DNA of 64,000 bases from SAR202 cluster bacterium AC-647-N09_OGT_505m (GTDB taxonomy: Bacteria > Chloroflexota > Dehalococcoidia > UBA2985), in the NCBI GenBank assembly GCA_009391225.1, contig VEXC01000003.1, forward strand, positions 1 to 64,000, given 5' to 3'. The translations under genes and the position numbers were made by a program. Positions within the stretch are counted from its first letter, which is position 1, and each line of letters opens with the position of its first letter. Under the pieces are notes generated by a model. That model was not told the DNA's origin. It searched no databases and saw only the letters and a program-made list of their open reading frames with translations. Below are positions 34,553 to 43,263 of this stretch, piece after piece.

Positions 34553-35425
34553 ATGACACAGGCATGGTCCGCATCTAAGTCACACAAGGAGCCACATGAA
34601 AGGACTGCCTTGCCTGACTGGCCCCATAAGGAGTTGCTCTACGACACCATAGACAACGGCAAGATAGCCATTATTACCATCAACCGCCCAGAGCGGATGA
34701 ACTCCAGTGACCCAGAGATGGGTAAGCGATGGTTTGATGCCTGGACGCACTTTGCCGCCGATGATAATTGTTGGGCGGCTATAATAACAGGTGCGGGTGA
34801 CCGCGCTTTCTCGGCAGGCCAAGACCTGAAGATTCGAGATGAGCGTGAAAGAGAGGCTGGCGAAGGTCAAGCTCCAGCAGATAGAGGACGCGTTCCTTAT
34901 CAAGTATTGCCCTTGGGTCCAAGGTTGAACTGCTGGAAGCCCACCATAGCCGCCATCAACGGCTTCGCCATTGCCGGAGGCTGGTCCACTGCCCAGAACT
35001 GCACCTTCCGAATCGCCGCAGAGCACGCGGAGATGAACATAGCCGAGGCCCGCTGGAACCAGGGAGCTGGATTCGTAGGCTGGCTGCCCAGGCTCATAGG
35101 CATTCCACATACATTGGAGGTTTGCCTAATGGCTGACCGTAGGCTCTCTGCACAAAGAGCCTATGAGGTTGGGTTCGTTAATAAAGTCGTGCCCAAGGAA
35201 GACCTCATGGATGAGGCCGTCGATTGGGCCCGGACCATCATCAGTATGGCACCTAGGTCCATACGTAACTTCCACCAGTTGGCCTACCAGTGCTGGAGTA
35301 TGAGCATACCAGAATCCCAAGCATTCAGTTCCGCCCTGGAGTACAATCTCCGTGGGATGAACGACGGTAAAGAGGGTCCCAGGGCCTTCGCCGAAAAGCG
35401 CGCGGCTGTCTTCACCAACACCTAG
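34553..35425 (+). CDS. Enoyl-CoA hydratase/isomerase family protein
   Basis: 290 residues from the ATG at 34553, which follows TAGGAGG by six bases; the frame is open further upstream but without a ribosome site. The crotonase fold is clear: AIITINRPERMNSSD, the first oxyanion-hole segment RAFSAGQDLK (about 85-94) and the second AAINGFAIAGGWSTAQ (about 140). The position of the usual catalytic glutamate region reads AEARWNQGAGFVGWLPRLIG. A ~25-residue N-terminal extension precedes the domain. Acts on acyl-CoA esters, possibly in fatty or branched-chain acid breakdown with the acyl-CoA dehydrogenase at 50132; substrate not determinable. Confidence 0.88.
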   Translation: MTQAWSASKSHKEPHERTALPDWPHKELLYDTIDNGKIAIITINRPERMNSSDPEMGKRWFDAWTHFAADDNCWAAIITGAGDRAFSAGQDLKIRDEREREAGEGQAPADRGRVPYQVLPLGPRLNCWKPTIAAINGFAIAGGWSTAQNCTFRIAAEHAEMNIAEARWNQGAGFVGWLPRLIGIPHTLEVCLMADRRLSAQRAYEVGFVNKVVPKEDLMDEAVDWARTIISMAPRSIRNFHQLAYQCWSMSIPESQAFSSALEYNLRGMNDGKEGPRAFAEKRAAVFTNT

Positions 35426-35438
35426 GAGACACCATAGA

Positions 35439-35493
35439 CTAAATAATAGAAGGGCGGCCACCCAAAAGAGGTGGCCGCCCTTCTATTATTTAG
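35439..35493. terminator. Bidirectional terminator with a perfect 24-bp stem
   Basis: Arms 35439-35462 and 35470-35493 are exact reverse complements around a 7-base loop. The GC-rich inner stem (GGGCGGCCACC) is flanked by CTATTATTTAG on both sides, giving T-rich tails in both directions. It separates the hydratase gene from the convergent M16 protease gene. Confidence 0.85.
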
Positions 35494-35550
35494 TCCGCCA
35501 TGGCAGCAACGTACTATGCAACCTGCTACAATTCCTTCTTTAGTCAGCTC

Positions 35551-38208
35551 TTACACCTCAAGGCCTTCGTGGTCTACTAGGTGTACCGGGTAACCTATCT
35601 CACGCAGACTCGACTCCACCGCCTCCAGGTCCCCCACAACCAGGATCATTAGACGATTGTTGATTATGCGTTCTAGGGCCACGCGTCTTACATCCTCCAA
35701 GGACACCCCTTGGATTTCGGCAGTAAAGGAGCGATAGTAGTCGTCAGGGAGATCAAAGGACACCAGCTGAGCTAGTTCTTCCAGAATCTGCCAAGACGTC
35801 TCAAAGGATGAAGGGAACTGACGCAACAACGCGGCCTTGGACACTTGGAACTCCAACTCAGTCACCGGCCGACCACCGCCAATGTCCTGGAACTCTCGCA
35901 GGGTCTCCCGCACAGCCTCACTGGTCACGTCCGTCTGGACTCCACCACCCGCCATCAGTAACGACGACTGACGGTGCCACTCGATCCATGAGCGATACCC
36001 ATAGCTGTACCCCTTATCCTGACGCAAGTTAAGGTTGAGCCTGGCTGTGAACTGACCACCAAATAGGTGGTTCAACAAAGTCATGGCTGGGTAGTCCGGA
36101 TGCAGGCGCGGCACACCAGTATGTCCGAACCGAATCACTGACTGTGAGGCTCTAGGTTTATCCATCAAGTACAGAGTAGTGGACATTGGGCCCGAGGAGC
36201 TCGTGGTTCCATCCAGAGCCGCTGCCTTTTGGCCTCGGCCAGTCCAGGCCCCCAGGCGCTCCTCTGCCAGCTTTGTTACCTCCTCCATGGAGATATCTCC
36301 AACCACCGCCAGGGTCGCACTCTCCGGGCCGTAGTTTCCCTGAAAGTGCTCCACCAGGTCATCTCTAGAGATGGCCTCAATCGCTTCTTCTGTCCCGTTG
36401 AGAGAATGACCATAGGCGCTCTCTCTTCCATAAAGCAGACCCGGTGCTACCCTGGCCGCCAAGGCTGCAGGGTCATCGCGCATACGTCGCAGAGACGTCA
36501 GTCGTTCACTCCGTTTCCGGGTTAGCTCTTCTTCAGGGAAGGTGGGATTTTGCACCAAGTCTGCCACCAACTCCAGTGCCTTTGGAAAGTGGCGCGTCAG
36601 GGTCTCGGTGGCCAGAACTGTCCGTTCTCTACCATTGGCAGCGGCGATCTGACTACCCATGAACTCAAACTCATCGGCAATCTGCTGACTGGAGCGAGTA
36701 GTAGTCCCCTCCTGAAGCATGGCCGTGGCAAATGCCGCAAGCCCAGGCAGGGCGACGGGGTCCTGGGCGCCACCAGTATTCAGAAGCAGGCCAAAGGCCA
36801 CCGCTGGAAGTCCACGTTTCTCCACCACAAGTATGTTCAGGCCATTCGACAAACGCTGGCGTTGTGGAACGGGCGGCAGAAAGGAGCGTGGAATGGCAGG
36901 GGGAGGCTGGACAGTACGATCAATGGCAGTTCCCGAATGGCTTCGCGAAGGCTCTGGAAGTACCACCATCTGGACCCGGCGAGATGCCAGATACTCACGG
37001 GCCACACGGCTCACGTCATCGGGTTGAACCGCTATGTAGCGCTCCATGTCCCGGTTCATCACATCTGGGTCCCCTGCAAAGATGTTGAAGGAGTTGAGGC
37101 GATTGGCCTTCCCACCAAAGCCACCGATGTTGCCCATCTGGTGGACCTTCTGCCACTCAATATGGTTCTTTGTACGAGTCAACTCCTCAGTAGACGGGGG
37201 ATTGTCGCGCATCCGCTGTATCTCTACAAGAGTAGCTTCCTCTACCTCCTCTGCCGTATGTCCTGCGGCGGCGGTCACTTCTATATGAAAGTCCCCTGAT
37301 ATCTCCGCTGACCCACTTCGAACGCCCACGCTCTGGGCAATACGGCGCTCGTACACCAGAGTTCGGTACAAGCGAGAGCTCTTGCCATCCCCCAAGATTG
37401 CGGCCAGGAATGAAAGAGGGGCTTCGTCTTTGTGAAACATGGGCACCGTGGGCCAAACCAGGGACAAGCGAGGCAGAAGCACTCGATCATGCAGGATGAG
37501 GGACGCATACCCCTGAAGTGGAGAGTCCGTACGTCCGGCACGAGGGAGTGCAGGGCCGGGAGCTAGGTCTCCGAAGTAGCGTTCCACCATCTTCCTGGTC
37601 TCATCCAATTTGAAGTCACCTGCAATAGCCAGGCTGGCGTTGGAAGGGGTGTAGAATCTCTCGAAAAAGGTCTTTGCGTCTTCCATTGTCGCCGCATCCA
37701 GGTCCTCATGGAACCCTATGGTAGGCCAATGATAGGGATGAGGCAATGGATACACTGCTTCCTGAAGGCGTATTGATGAAACACCGTAGGGGCGGTTCTC
37801 ATAGCTCTGCCGCCGTTCGTTCTTCACCACGTCTCGTTGCACGTCAAACCTGCGCTGGTCCAGAGCATCCAACAGGAATCCCATTCTGTCTGATTCAAGC
37901 CAAAGCGCCAGCTCCAGATAGTTTGACGGGAGGTTTTCCCAGTAGTTGGTCCTGTCCGGCGTAGTGGAGCCATTCAGCGTAGCACCCACCTCCTGCAGTG
38001 GGTCGAAGTGGCTGCTGTTGTGATTTTTGGATCCCTCAAACATGAGGTGCTCAAAAAGGTGAGCGTACCCCGTCTTGCCAGGCTGCTCGTCCTTAGAGCC
38101 CACATGGTACCAGACATTTACCGCCACCATAGGTAGAATACTGTCTTGGTGGAGAATCACATCCAATCCGTTTGCTAGAGTGAATTTCTCGAAGGAGATT
38201 GGCTCCAT
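35551..38208 (-). CDS. M16-family zinc metalloprotease, tandem two-lobe form
   Basis: The 885-residue protein is two M16 units fused. The N-terminal unit (about 1-430) has the inverted zinc motif HLFEHLMFEGS (H-x-x-E-H, about 50-60) and the downstream glutamate region; the C-terminal unit (about 440-885) lacks the zinc motif but keeps the fold, including VVGDISMEEV and GHTGVPRLHPDYPA. This is the pitrilysin-like clam-shell arrangement with one active lobe. There is no obvious signal peptide at the N-terminus, so it is probably cytoplasmic. It would degrade peptides or process small proteins. Single gene, ending at the strong terminator. Confidence 0.93.
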   Translation of the reverse strand: MEPISFEKFTLANGLDVILHQDSILPMVAVNVWYHVGSKDEQPGKTGYAHLFEHLMFEGSKNHNSSHFDPLQEVGATLNGSTTPDRTNYWENLPSNYLELALWLESDRMGFLLDALDQRRFDVQRDVVKNERRQSYENRPYGVSSIRLQEAVYPLPHPYHWPTIGFHEDLDAATMEDAKTFFERFYTPSNASLAIAGDFKLDETRKMVERYFGDLAPGPALPRAGRTDSPLQGYASLILHDRVLLPRLSLVWPTVPMFHKDEAPLSFLAAILGDGKSSRLYRTLVYERRIAQSVGVRSGSAEISGDFHIEVTAAAGHTAEEVEEATLVEIQRMRDNPPSTEELTRTKNHIEWQKVHQMGNIGGFGGKANRLNSFNIFAGDPDVMNRDMERYIAVQPDDVSRVAREYLASRRVQMVVLPEPSRSHSGTAIDRTVQPPPAIPRSFLPPVPQRQRLSNGLNILVVEKRGLPAVAFGLLLNTGGAQDPVALPGLAAFATAMLQEGTTTRSSQQIADEFEFMGSQIAAANGRERTVLATETLTRHFPKALELVADLVQNPTFPEEELTRKRSERLTSLRRMRDDPAALAARVAPGLLYGRESAYGHSLNGTEEAIEAISRDDLVEHFQGNYGPESATLAVVGDISMEEVTKLAEERLGAWTGRGQKAAALDGTTSSSGPMSTTLYLMDKPRASQSVIRFGHTGVPRLHPDYPAMTLLNHLFGGQFTARLNLNLRQDKGYSYGYRSWIEWHRQSSLLMAGGGVQTDVTSEAVRETLREFQDIGGGRPVTELEFQVSKAALLRQFPSSFETSWQILEELAQLVSFDLPDDYYRSFTAEIQGVSLEDVRRVALERIINNRLMILVVGDLEAVESSLREIGYPVHLVDHEGLEV

Positions 38209-38404
38209 ATCTTCTCCAGTTGTGCGATTGGGAAGTCCCGCCGTGGCACTCAGTGGTCGCCTCTCATGGATTATAGCTTGTGCCGAGCCATCCCGCTACT
38301 GGGAAACCACAAGGGTTTTCTGTAACGCGGCCGTTGACGGTGTGTACGGAACGCTCTAAGATAACTCACGGCATACCAATGCCCCTCAGTGACCTGTACC
38401 TACT

Positions 38405-39536
38405 ATGACTCAACCACATGAATCATCAGGCCAGGAGGAGTACGCCACGCTGAAGCGTACAGCCCTCTTCCAGGCGCACGTATCCTTGGGAGCGCGGTTG
38501 GTGCCCTTCGCTAGTTGGGAGATGCCAATCCAATACTCCGGCATCTTGTCAGAGGCAAGGGCAGTGCGCTCCGGGGCTGGTATCTTCGACGTGTCCCACA
38601 TGGGCCGCGTGGAGATAACGGGCAGCGAGGCCGCCGAGTTTCTCCACCATCTGGTGACCGCAGACGTGGTGAATATGCCCGTAGGCCGTGCCAGGTACAC
38701 CCTGATCTGCAACGAATCGGGGGGGCATCATTGATGACACCATTGTATACAGGATGGAAGATGAGCGCTTTTTGCTGGTCCCCAACGCGGCCAACGCGGA
38801 TCAGGTATCGGGCTGGCTCAACCAGTGGAAAGACAAGTTGGCCATTCGAGTAGAGATTCGGGTCCTCACCGAGGAGACGGCCCTGATTGCCCTCCAAGGC
38901 CCCCAGGCGGAGGAGATACTTCAGCTCGAGGCCTCCATAGACCTTTCCTGCATAAGGCCCTTCCGTTGCGTGGAAGGCCAGATATCCGATGTTCCGGTCA
39001 TCGTGTGTAGGACCGGATACACTGGCGAGGATGGTTTCGAAATCATCCTTCCAGTGCGAGATGCGCCGCAGATATGGCTTGGTTTCAAGGAGCGTGGAGC
39101 CACACCCTGCGGCCTAGGGGCCAGGGATGTGCTACGGCTAGAGGCCGGTCTGCTGCTCCACGGCTCGGACATGGACTCCACGGTAACACCACTGGAAGCA
39201 GGACTGGAACGTTTTGTGACCTGGAACCAGGGTGAGTTCGTCGGATTGCAGGCCCTACAGGAGAGCAAGAGCAGGGGGCTAACCAGAACGCTGGTGGGGT
39301 TTCGCCTGCTGGAAAAAGGCGTACCGCGCCACGGTCATACCGTCCTAAGCGGGCAGTACCAGATTGGGAGTGTAACCAGTGGCACCTACTCCCCCACACT
39401 TGACATGGGTATAGGATTGGGCTATGTTTCCCTTGAGTTTTCCGACCCTGGCACCAGAATAGCGATAGACATCCGAGGCCGTCAGGCGGAGGCAGAAGTG
39501 GCAGCAATCCCTTTCTATTCCCGGAAGAAAAGGTAG
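38405..39536 (+). CDS. gcvT: Glycine cleavage T-protein (aminomethyltransferase), frameshifted
   Basis: Two adjoining frames encode one GcvT of about 376 residues: 38405 to about 38725 (QAHVSLGARLVPFASWEMP, IFDVSHMGRVEI, the folate-binding GcvT core) and from there to 39536 (TGYTGEDGFEI, the GARDVLRLEAGLLLHG motif and the C-terminal barrel). The break is at a G7 run (38719-38725); with six Gs the text reads NESGGIIDDTIVY and continues in frame. T-protein transfers the aminomethyl carbon to tetrahydrofolate, releasing ammonia. The gene heads the gcvT-gcvH-gcvPA-gcvPB operon, whose other genes are intact, so the extra G is likely an artefact or very recent. Confidence 0.88.
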
Positions 39537-39537
39537 T

Positions 39538-39927
39538 ATGTATCCCCAGGACAGAAAATACTCCCGCGACCACGAATGGGCGAAGAGTGAGGATGACGGC
39601 ACGGCACTCTTGGGCATAACTTTCTATGCCCAAGAGCACCTGGGAGACATAGTGTTCTTGGAACTCCCCAAGGTAGGAGTAACTCTGAACCAAACGCAGA
39701 AGCTGGGGGAGGTTGAATCGGTGAAATCGGTATCGGACATCTTCTCTCCCATCTCAGGAGAAGTCCTAGCAGTGAACCAGATGGCAATTGACAGCCCAGA
39801 GTTGGTGAACGAAGACCCATACGGAATAGGCTGGCTAGTGCGAATAAAACCATCCCAACAGGCCGAACTAGATGCCCTCATGACGGCAGCTGACTACGAA
39901 ATCTTCCTAGAAACCTTGGACGAGTAG
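39538..39927 (+). CDS. gcvH: Glycine cleavage H-protein
   Basis: The 129-residue protein is a normal GcvH. The lipoyl domain spans about 20-110, with the lipoyl-lysine in GEVESVKSVSD (K about 64) and the ISGEVLAVN strand. It carries the aminomethyl group from P- to T-protein and is reoxidised by L-protein (not encoded here). Its start codon lies one base after the gcvT stop, and gcvPA follows after 3 bases, so the three are tightly coupled. Confidence 0.97.
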   Translation: MYPQDRKYSRDHEWAKSEDDGTALLGITFYAQEHLGDIVFLELPKVGVTLNQTQKLGEVESVKSVSDIFSPISGEVLAVNQMAIDSPELVNEDPYGIGWLVRIKPSQQAELDALMTAADYEIFLETLDE

Positions 39928-39930
39928 CCC

Positions 39931-41256
39931 ATGCAACAGGGCCAGCTTTCCTCGCCCTACGTTCCCAACACCGATGGCGACCGCCAAGCTATGCTACAGG
40001 CTATTGGCGTCGAGTCGGTAGAGGCGTTATTCACCGACATCCCAGAAGGCTATGGCCACCCGTCAGTTAACCTTCCTTCTCCCCTCTCCGAGTTGGAACT
40101 GAGAAGAGAGCTTCAGGCCCTTTCGGACCTCAACTCGACTCCCGCAAGAGTGCCCTGTTTCCTGGGAGGTGGAGCGTATCATCACTTCATACCCGCAGTG
40201 GTGAATCACGTCATAAGTAGGGGTGAACTGGCTACCGCGTACACTCCATATCAGCCTGAGGTGAGCCAAGGTACGCTACAGGCCATATACGAGTTCCAGT
40301 CCTTGGTTGCCCAACTCATTGGGATGGAGGTGGCTAACGCGGGCATGTACGACGGTGCCACCGCCCTAGCAGAGGCGGCCCTTATGGCTTGCCGAATCAC
40401 GGGCAAAGGACGCATTGCCGTCCTTGACACCGTGTCGCCTACCTATCTATCAGTGATGAGGACCTACATTGAGCCTCAGGGCCTGGAGGTATCCTTGGTA
40501 AGCTCTGATGCCACGAGCTTGGGAGAGGGTACGGCATGCCTTGTGGTCCAGCATCCCAACTCTTATGGCTACTTGGAAGAGATGGCAGCACTCTCCAGGA
40601 CAGCCCACGATGATGAAGCCCTGCTGGTGGTATCCACGGACACGGTGTTCCTCGGGATGTTTCGGCCTCCTGGAGACTATGGGACTGACATCGCCGTGGC
40701 TGAGGGGCAGCCTCTGGGCATCGCTATGAGCTATGGTGGCCCTTATGTGGGGCTCTTCACCTGCAAAACAGAGTTCCTGAGACAGATGCCAGGCCGCATT
40801 GTGGGGAAGACTGTGGATGACAGGGGTAGGGATGGCTATGTTCTTACGTTGCAGACGCGGGAGCAGCACATCCGACGTGAGCGGGCTACCTCCAACATCT
40901 GTACCAGTGAAGCCCTGGTGGGCACTGCCATTGTGGCCTATCTGGCATGCATGGGAAAGGTGGGCTTACGCCATATCGCTGAACTCACCTATCACAAGGC
41001 CCACTACGCCGCTTCCCTCATTAGTCGGATTCCCGGCTACTCCCTTCCTATTCAGGGCACCTTTTTCCAAGAGTTCGTTGTGGAATGCCCAATCACCCCA
41101 GGAGAAGTGAACCGACGCCTGTTTGAGGAGAGCATAATTGGTGGTCTGGACATCAGCGAACGGGTACCCAACGGGCTGCTTCTGTGCGTCTCCGAAATGA
41201 ATACCCGTCATGAGATAGACAGACTAGCGTTAGCACTCGCGAAGATTGGTAGATGA
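39931..41256 (+). CDS. gcvPA: Glycine dehydrogenase (decarboxylating) subunit 1
   Basis: The 441-residue alpha subunit of the two-subunit glycine decarboxylase. Motifs: CFLGGGAYHHFIPAVV, AYTPYQPEVSQGTLQ, EVANAGMYDGATALAEA, AMSYGGPYVGLFTCK and TSNICTSEAL, as in other GcvPA proteins. It forms the heterotetramer with GcvPB and contributes to the PLP site, though the PLP-lysine is on the other subunit. Split P-protein is the form of Gram-positive, thermophilic and Chloroflexota lineages. Third gene of the gcv operon. Confidence 0.96.
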   Translation: MQQGQLSSPYVPNTDGDRQAMLQAIGVESVEALFTDIPEGYGHPSVNLPSPLSELELRRELQALSDLNSTPARVPCFLGGGAYHHFIPAVVNHVISRGELATAYTPYQPEVSQGTLQAIYEFQSLVAQLIGMEVANAGMYDGATALAEAALMACRITGKGRIAVLDTVSPTYLSVMRTYIEPQGLEVSLVSSDATSLGEGTACLVVQHPNSYGYLEEMAALSRTAHDDEALLVVSTDTVFLGMFRPPGDYGTDIAVAEGQPLGIAMSYGGPYVGLFTCKTEFLRQMPGRIVGKTVDDRGRDGYVLTLQTREQHIRRERATSNICTSEALVGTAIVAYLACMGKVGLRHIAELTYHKAHYAASLISRIPGYSLPIQGTFFQEFVVECPITPGEVNRRLFEESIIGGLDISERVPNGLLLCVSEMNTRHEIDRLALALAKIGR

Positions 41257-41269
41257 ACTCGCTCATCCA

Positions 41270-41345
41270 GACCAGAGCAGAATGTCATGCTGAGCGAAGC
41301 GAAGCCTCCAAAGCATAAGAGAGTATGAGAAAACCGTCTTGGATT
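41270..41345 (+). repeat. REP-like GTCATGCTGAGCGAAGCGAAGC element
   Basis: The segment AATGTCATGCTGAGCGAAGC lies between gcvPA and gcvPB, and the right end ATTCAGCATTAC (to ~41366) partly mirrors its left end. Sequences of this kind are frequent intergenic repeats in Chloroflexota genomes, from memory. It widens an otherwise tight operon to a 165-base gap. Confidence 0.5.
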
Positions 41346-41421
41346 CTTGACTCCATTCAGCATTACAGATGTATTGTTATCGCTTGCCATGAGTGTGGCT
41401 TCATTCGATGAGGGAAAGCCT

Positions 41422-42894
41422 ATGAATAACCTGGAGCGTGGACGCCGCCTTCTGATGGACCGAAGTGCAAAAGGTAGGGTGGGAACTTCCCTACCGCCCG
41501 TGGATGTCCCCCTACAGCCCCTTCCAGAGGAGACGCTACTGAGGGATGAGCTTGTCCTTCCAGAGGTAAGCGAGGGAGAAGTGGTGCGGTACTTCACTGG
41601 CTTGAGTCAATTGAACTTCTCCATTGACACCAATTTCTACCCTCTTGGAAGCTGTACCATGAAATACAACCCCAAGATCAATGACGAGATGGCACAACTT
41701 CCGGGTTTCTCCCAGATTCACCCCTTACAGCCGGAGCAAACGGTCCAAGGAGCATTGAAGCTGGCTTTTCAGCTTCAAGGATTCCTATCCGAGATAGTGG
41801 GTATGGAGGCCACCAGCCTGGCAACCATGGCCGGCGCTCAAGGAGAGCTGGCTGGTATGCTAATGATTAGAGCCTACCACCTGTCACTGGGAGATGTGGG
41901 CCGCAAGACCGTCCTCGTACCCGATAGCGCACATGGCACCAATCCCGCCTCTGCGGCCATGTGCGGCTTCCAGGTCGCGAGCATACCCTCCGATTCTATG
42001 GGGAACATGGACCTGAGTGCTCTCAAAGAGGCGTGTAGCTCAGAGGTGGCTGGTCTTATGCTCACCCTTCCGAATACCCTTGGGCTCTTCGATACCAACA
42101 TCCTGGAGATATGTCGCTCTGTGCATGAGGCAGGTGGTCTTGTGTACGGCGACGGAGCCAACATGAACGCCATGCTCTGTCAGACCAAACTGGGGGACCT
42201 AGGCTTCGACGTGCTGCACCTTAACCTCCATAAGACCTTCAGCACGCCCCACGGAGGCGGAGGCCCGGGTGCCGGTCCAGTGTGTGCCAACTCCCTTCTC
42301 GCCCCGTTCCTTCCATCTCCTGTGGTCATGAGCGAAGCTGATGGCCAGGACAAAGAAGTGTATCGCCTAGCTGAGCCGGAGAGCACCATCGGGAAGACTG
42401 CCGCCTTTCACGGCAACTTCGGAATGTTGGTGAGAGCCTATGCTTACATTCGTAGCCTGGGAGCAGAGGGGCTTCTGGAGATAAGCGAGAACGCCGTAAT
42501 CAATGCCAACTACATCCTCAGCGCCCTAAAGCAAGATTACCACCTGCCCTACAATCGATCTTGCATGCACGAGGTGGTTTTCTCCGCCAAGACACAGAAG
42601 GCCAATGGTGTAAGTGCTTTAGACGTCGCCAAACGTCTCATAGACCACGGCATCCATCCTCCCACCATGTACTTTCCACTCATAGTAGATGAGGCCTTGA
42701 TGATTGAGCCCACGGAGACAGAGAGCAAGGAGACCCTGGACTACTTTATCCAGGTGATGAAAGACATTGCACGAGAGGCAAACGAGGACCCACAGGCGCT
42801 TAAGGGGGCCCCTCACTACACTCCAAACAGCCGCTTGGACGAGGCTAGGGCTGCCCGAAGGCCAGACCTTAGCTGGAAACCAGCGGAGGGCTAA
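41422..42894 (+). CDS. gcvPB: Glycine dehydrogenase (decarboxylating) subunit 2
   Basis: About 490 residues from the ATG at 41422, which has a GAGGGAAAG site; the open frame reaches 41347 but those codons come from the intergenic repeat. Motifs: YPLGSCTMKYNPKIN, FSQIHPLQP, AGAQGELAGML, DSAHGTNPASA and HLNLHKTFSTPHGGGGPG, where the lysine binds PLP. It decarboxylates glycine and loads the aminomethyl group on GcvH. It is the last gene of the gcv set; no lpd or lipoylation gene follows. GcvPB length is typical. Confidence 0.96.
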   Translation: MNNLERGRRLLMDRSAKGRVGTSLPPVDVPLQPLPEETLLRDELVLPEVSEGEVVRYFTGLSQLNFSIDTNFYPLGSCTMKYNPKINDEMAQLPGFSQIHPLQPEQTVQGALKLAFQLQGFLSEIVGMEATSLATMAGAQGELAGMLMIRAYHLSLGDVGRKTVLVPDSAHGTNPASAAMCGFQVASIPSDSMGNMDLSALKEACSSEVAGLMLTLPNTLGLFDTNILEICRSVHEAGGLVYGDGANMNAMLCQTKLGDLGFDVLHLNLHKTFSTPHGGGGPGAGPVCANSLLAPFLPSPVVMSEADGQDKEVYRLAEPESTIGKTAAFHGNFGMLVRAYAYIRSLGAEGLLEISENAVINANYILSALKQDYHLPYNRSCMHEVVFSAKTQKANGVSALDVAKRLIDHGIHPPTMYFPLIVDEALMIEPTETESKETLDYFIQVMKDIAREANEDPQALKGAPHYTPNSRLDEARAARRPDLSWKPAEG

Positions 42895-42970
42895 TACAGA
42901 GTCTTACACCTAGAACTTATACCCGACCCCTACGCCATCTCAATGTGCTCTGGCTCTCCCGGATAACATG

Positions 42971-43053
42971 TCACCTTATCCATCAGCAAGATATCACCCG
43001 GTGGCAATGCCAAAGCAATGATATAGAGTGTCCATAATATACTGGACGAGTAC
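42971..43053 (+). repeat. 83-bp promoter-linked repeat, copy 2
   Basis: Matches 34346-34427, with ACCTTATCC, TATCACCCGGTGGCAA, CCAAAG and a GACGAGTAC end. The 6-base gap to the following -35 box is the same. Confidence 0.6.
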
Positions 43054-43059
43054 AACCAT

Positions 43060-43088
43060 TTGACAACCCCCTGGGGCTATGCTAAATT
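43060..43088 (+). promoter_or_regulatory. Putative promoter of otsA
   Basis: TTGACA and TAAATT with 17-base spacing. Transcription from here would give a leader of about 170 bases before the otsA start at 43264. Confidence 0.55.
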
Positions 43089-43263
43089 GCAGCCGCAGTC
43101 TGCTACTACAGGAGGGGTGATCTGCCCACCCTGCAAAAATCATCTTCTTTCCCGATGCAATGGTCTACGCTGACTGTGTCAGTTGCTGTATGTTGGCTCA
43201 TCAGAAGGGAGGGGTTGAGGTGGTAGAAGTGAGAATGGGAGACCGCCTCAGCTTTATAAAACT

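Noticed and set aside
36550..37299. Long open frame on the plus strand inside the M16 protease gene
   Set aside because: It is antisense to a clearly conserved protease, has no ribosome site and gives a product with no recognisable domain.
38209..38404. Glycine riboswitch upstream of gcvT
   Set aside because: I looked for the conserved glycine aptamer cores and did not find them.
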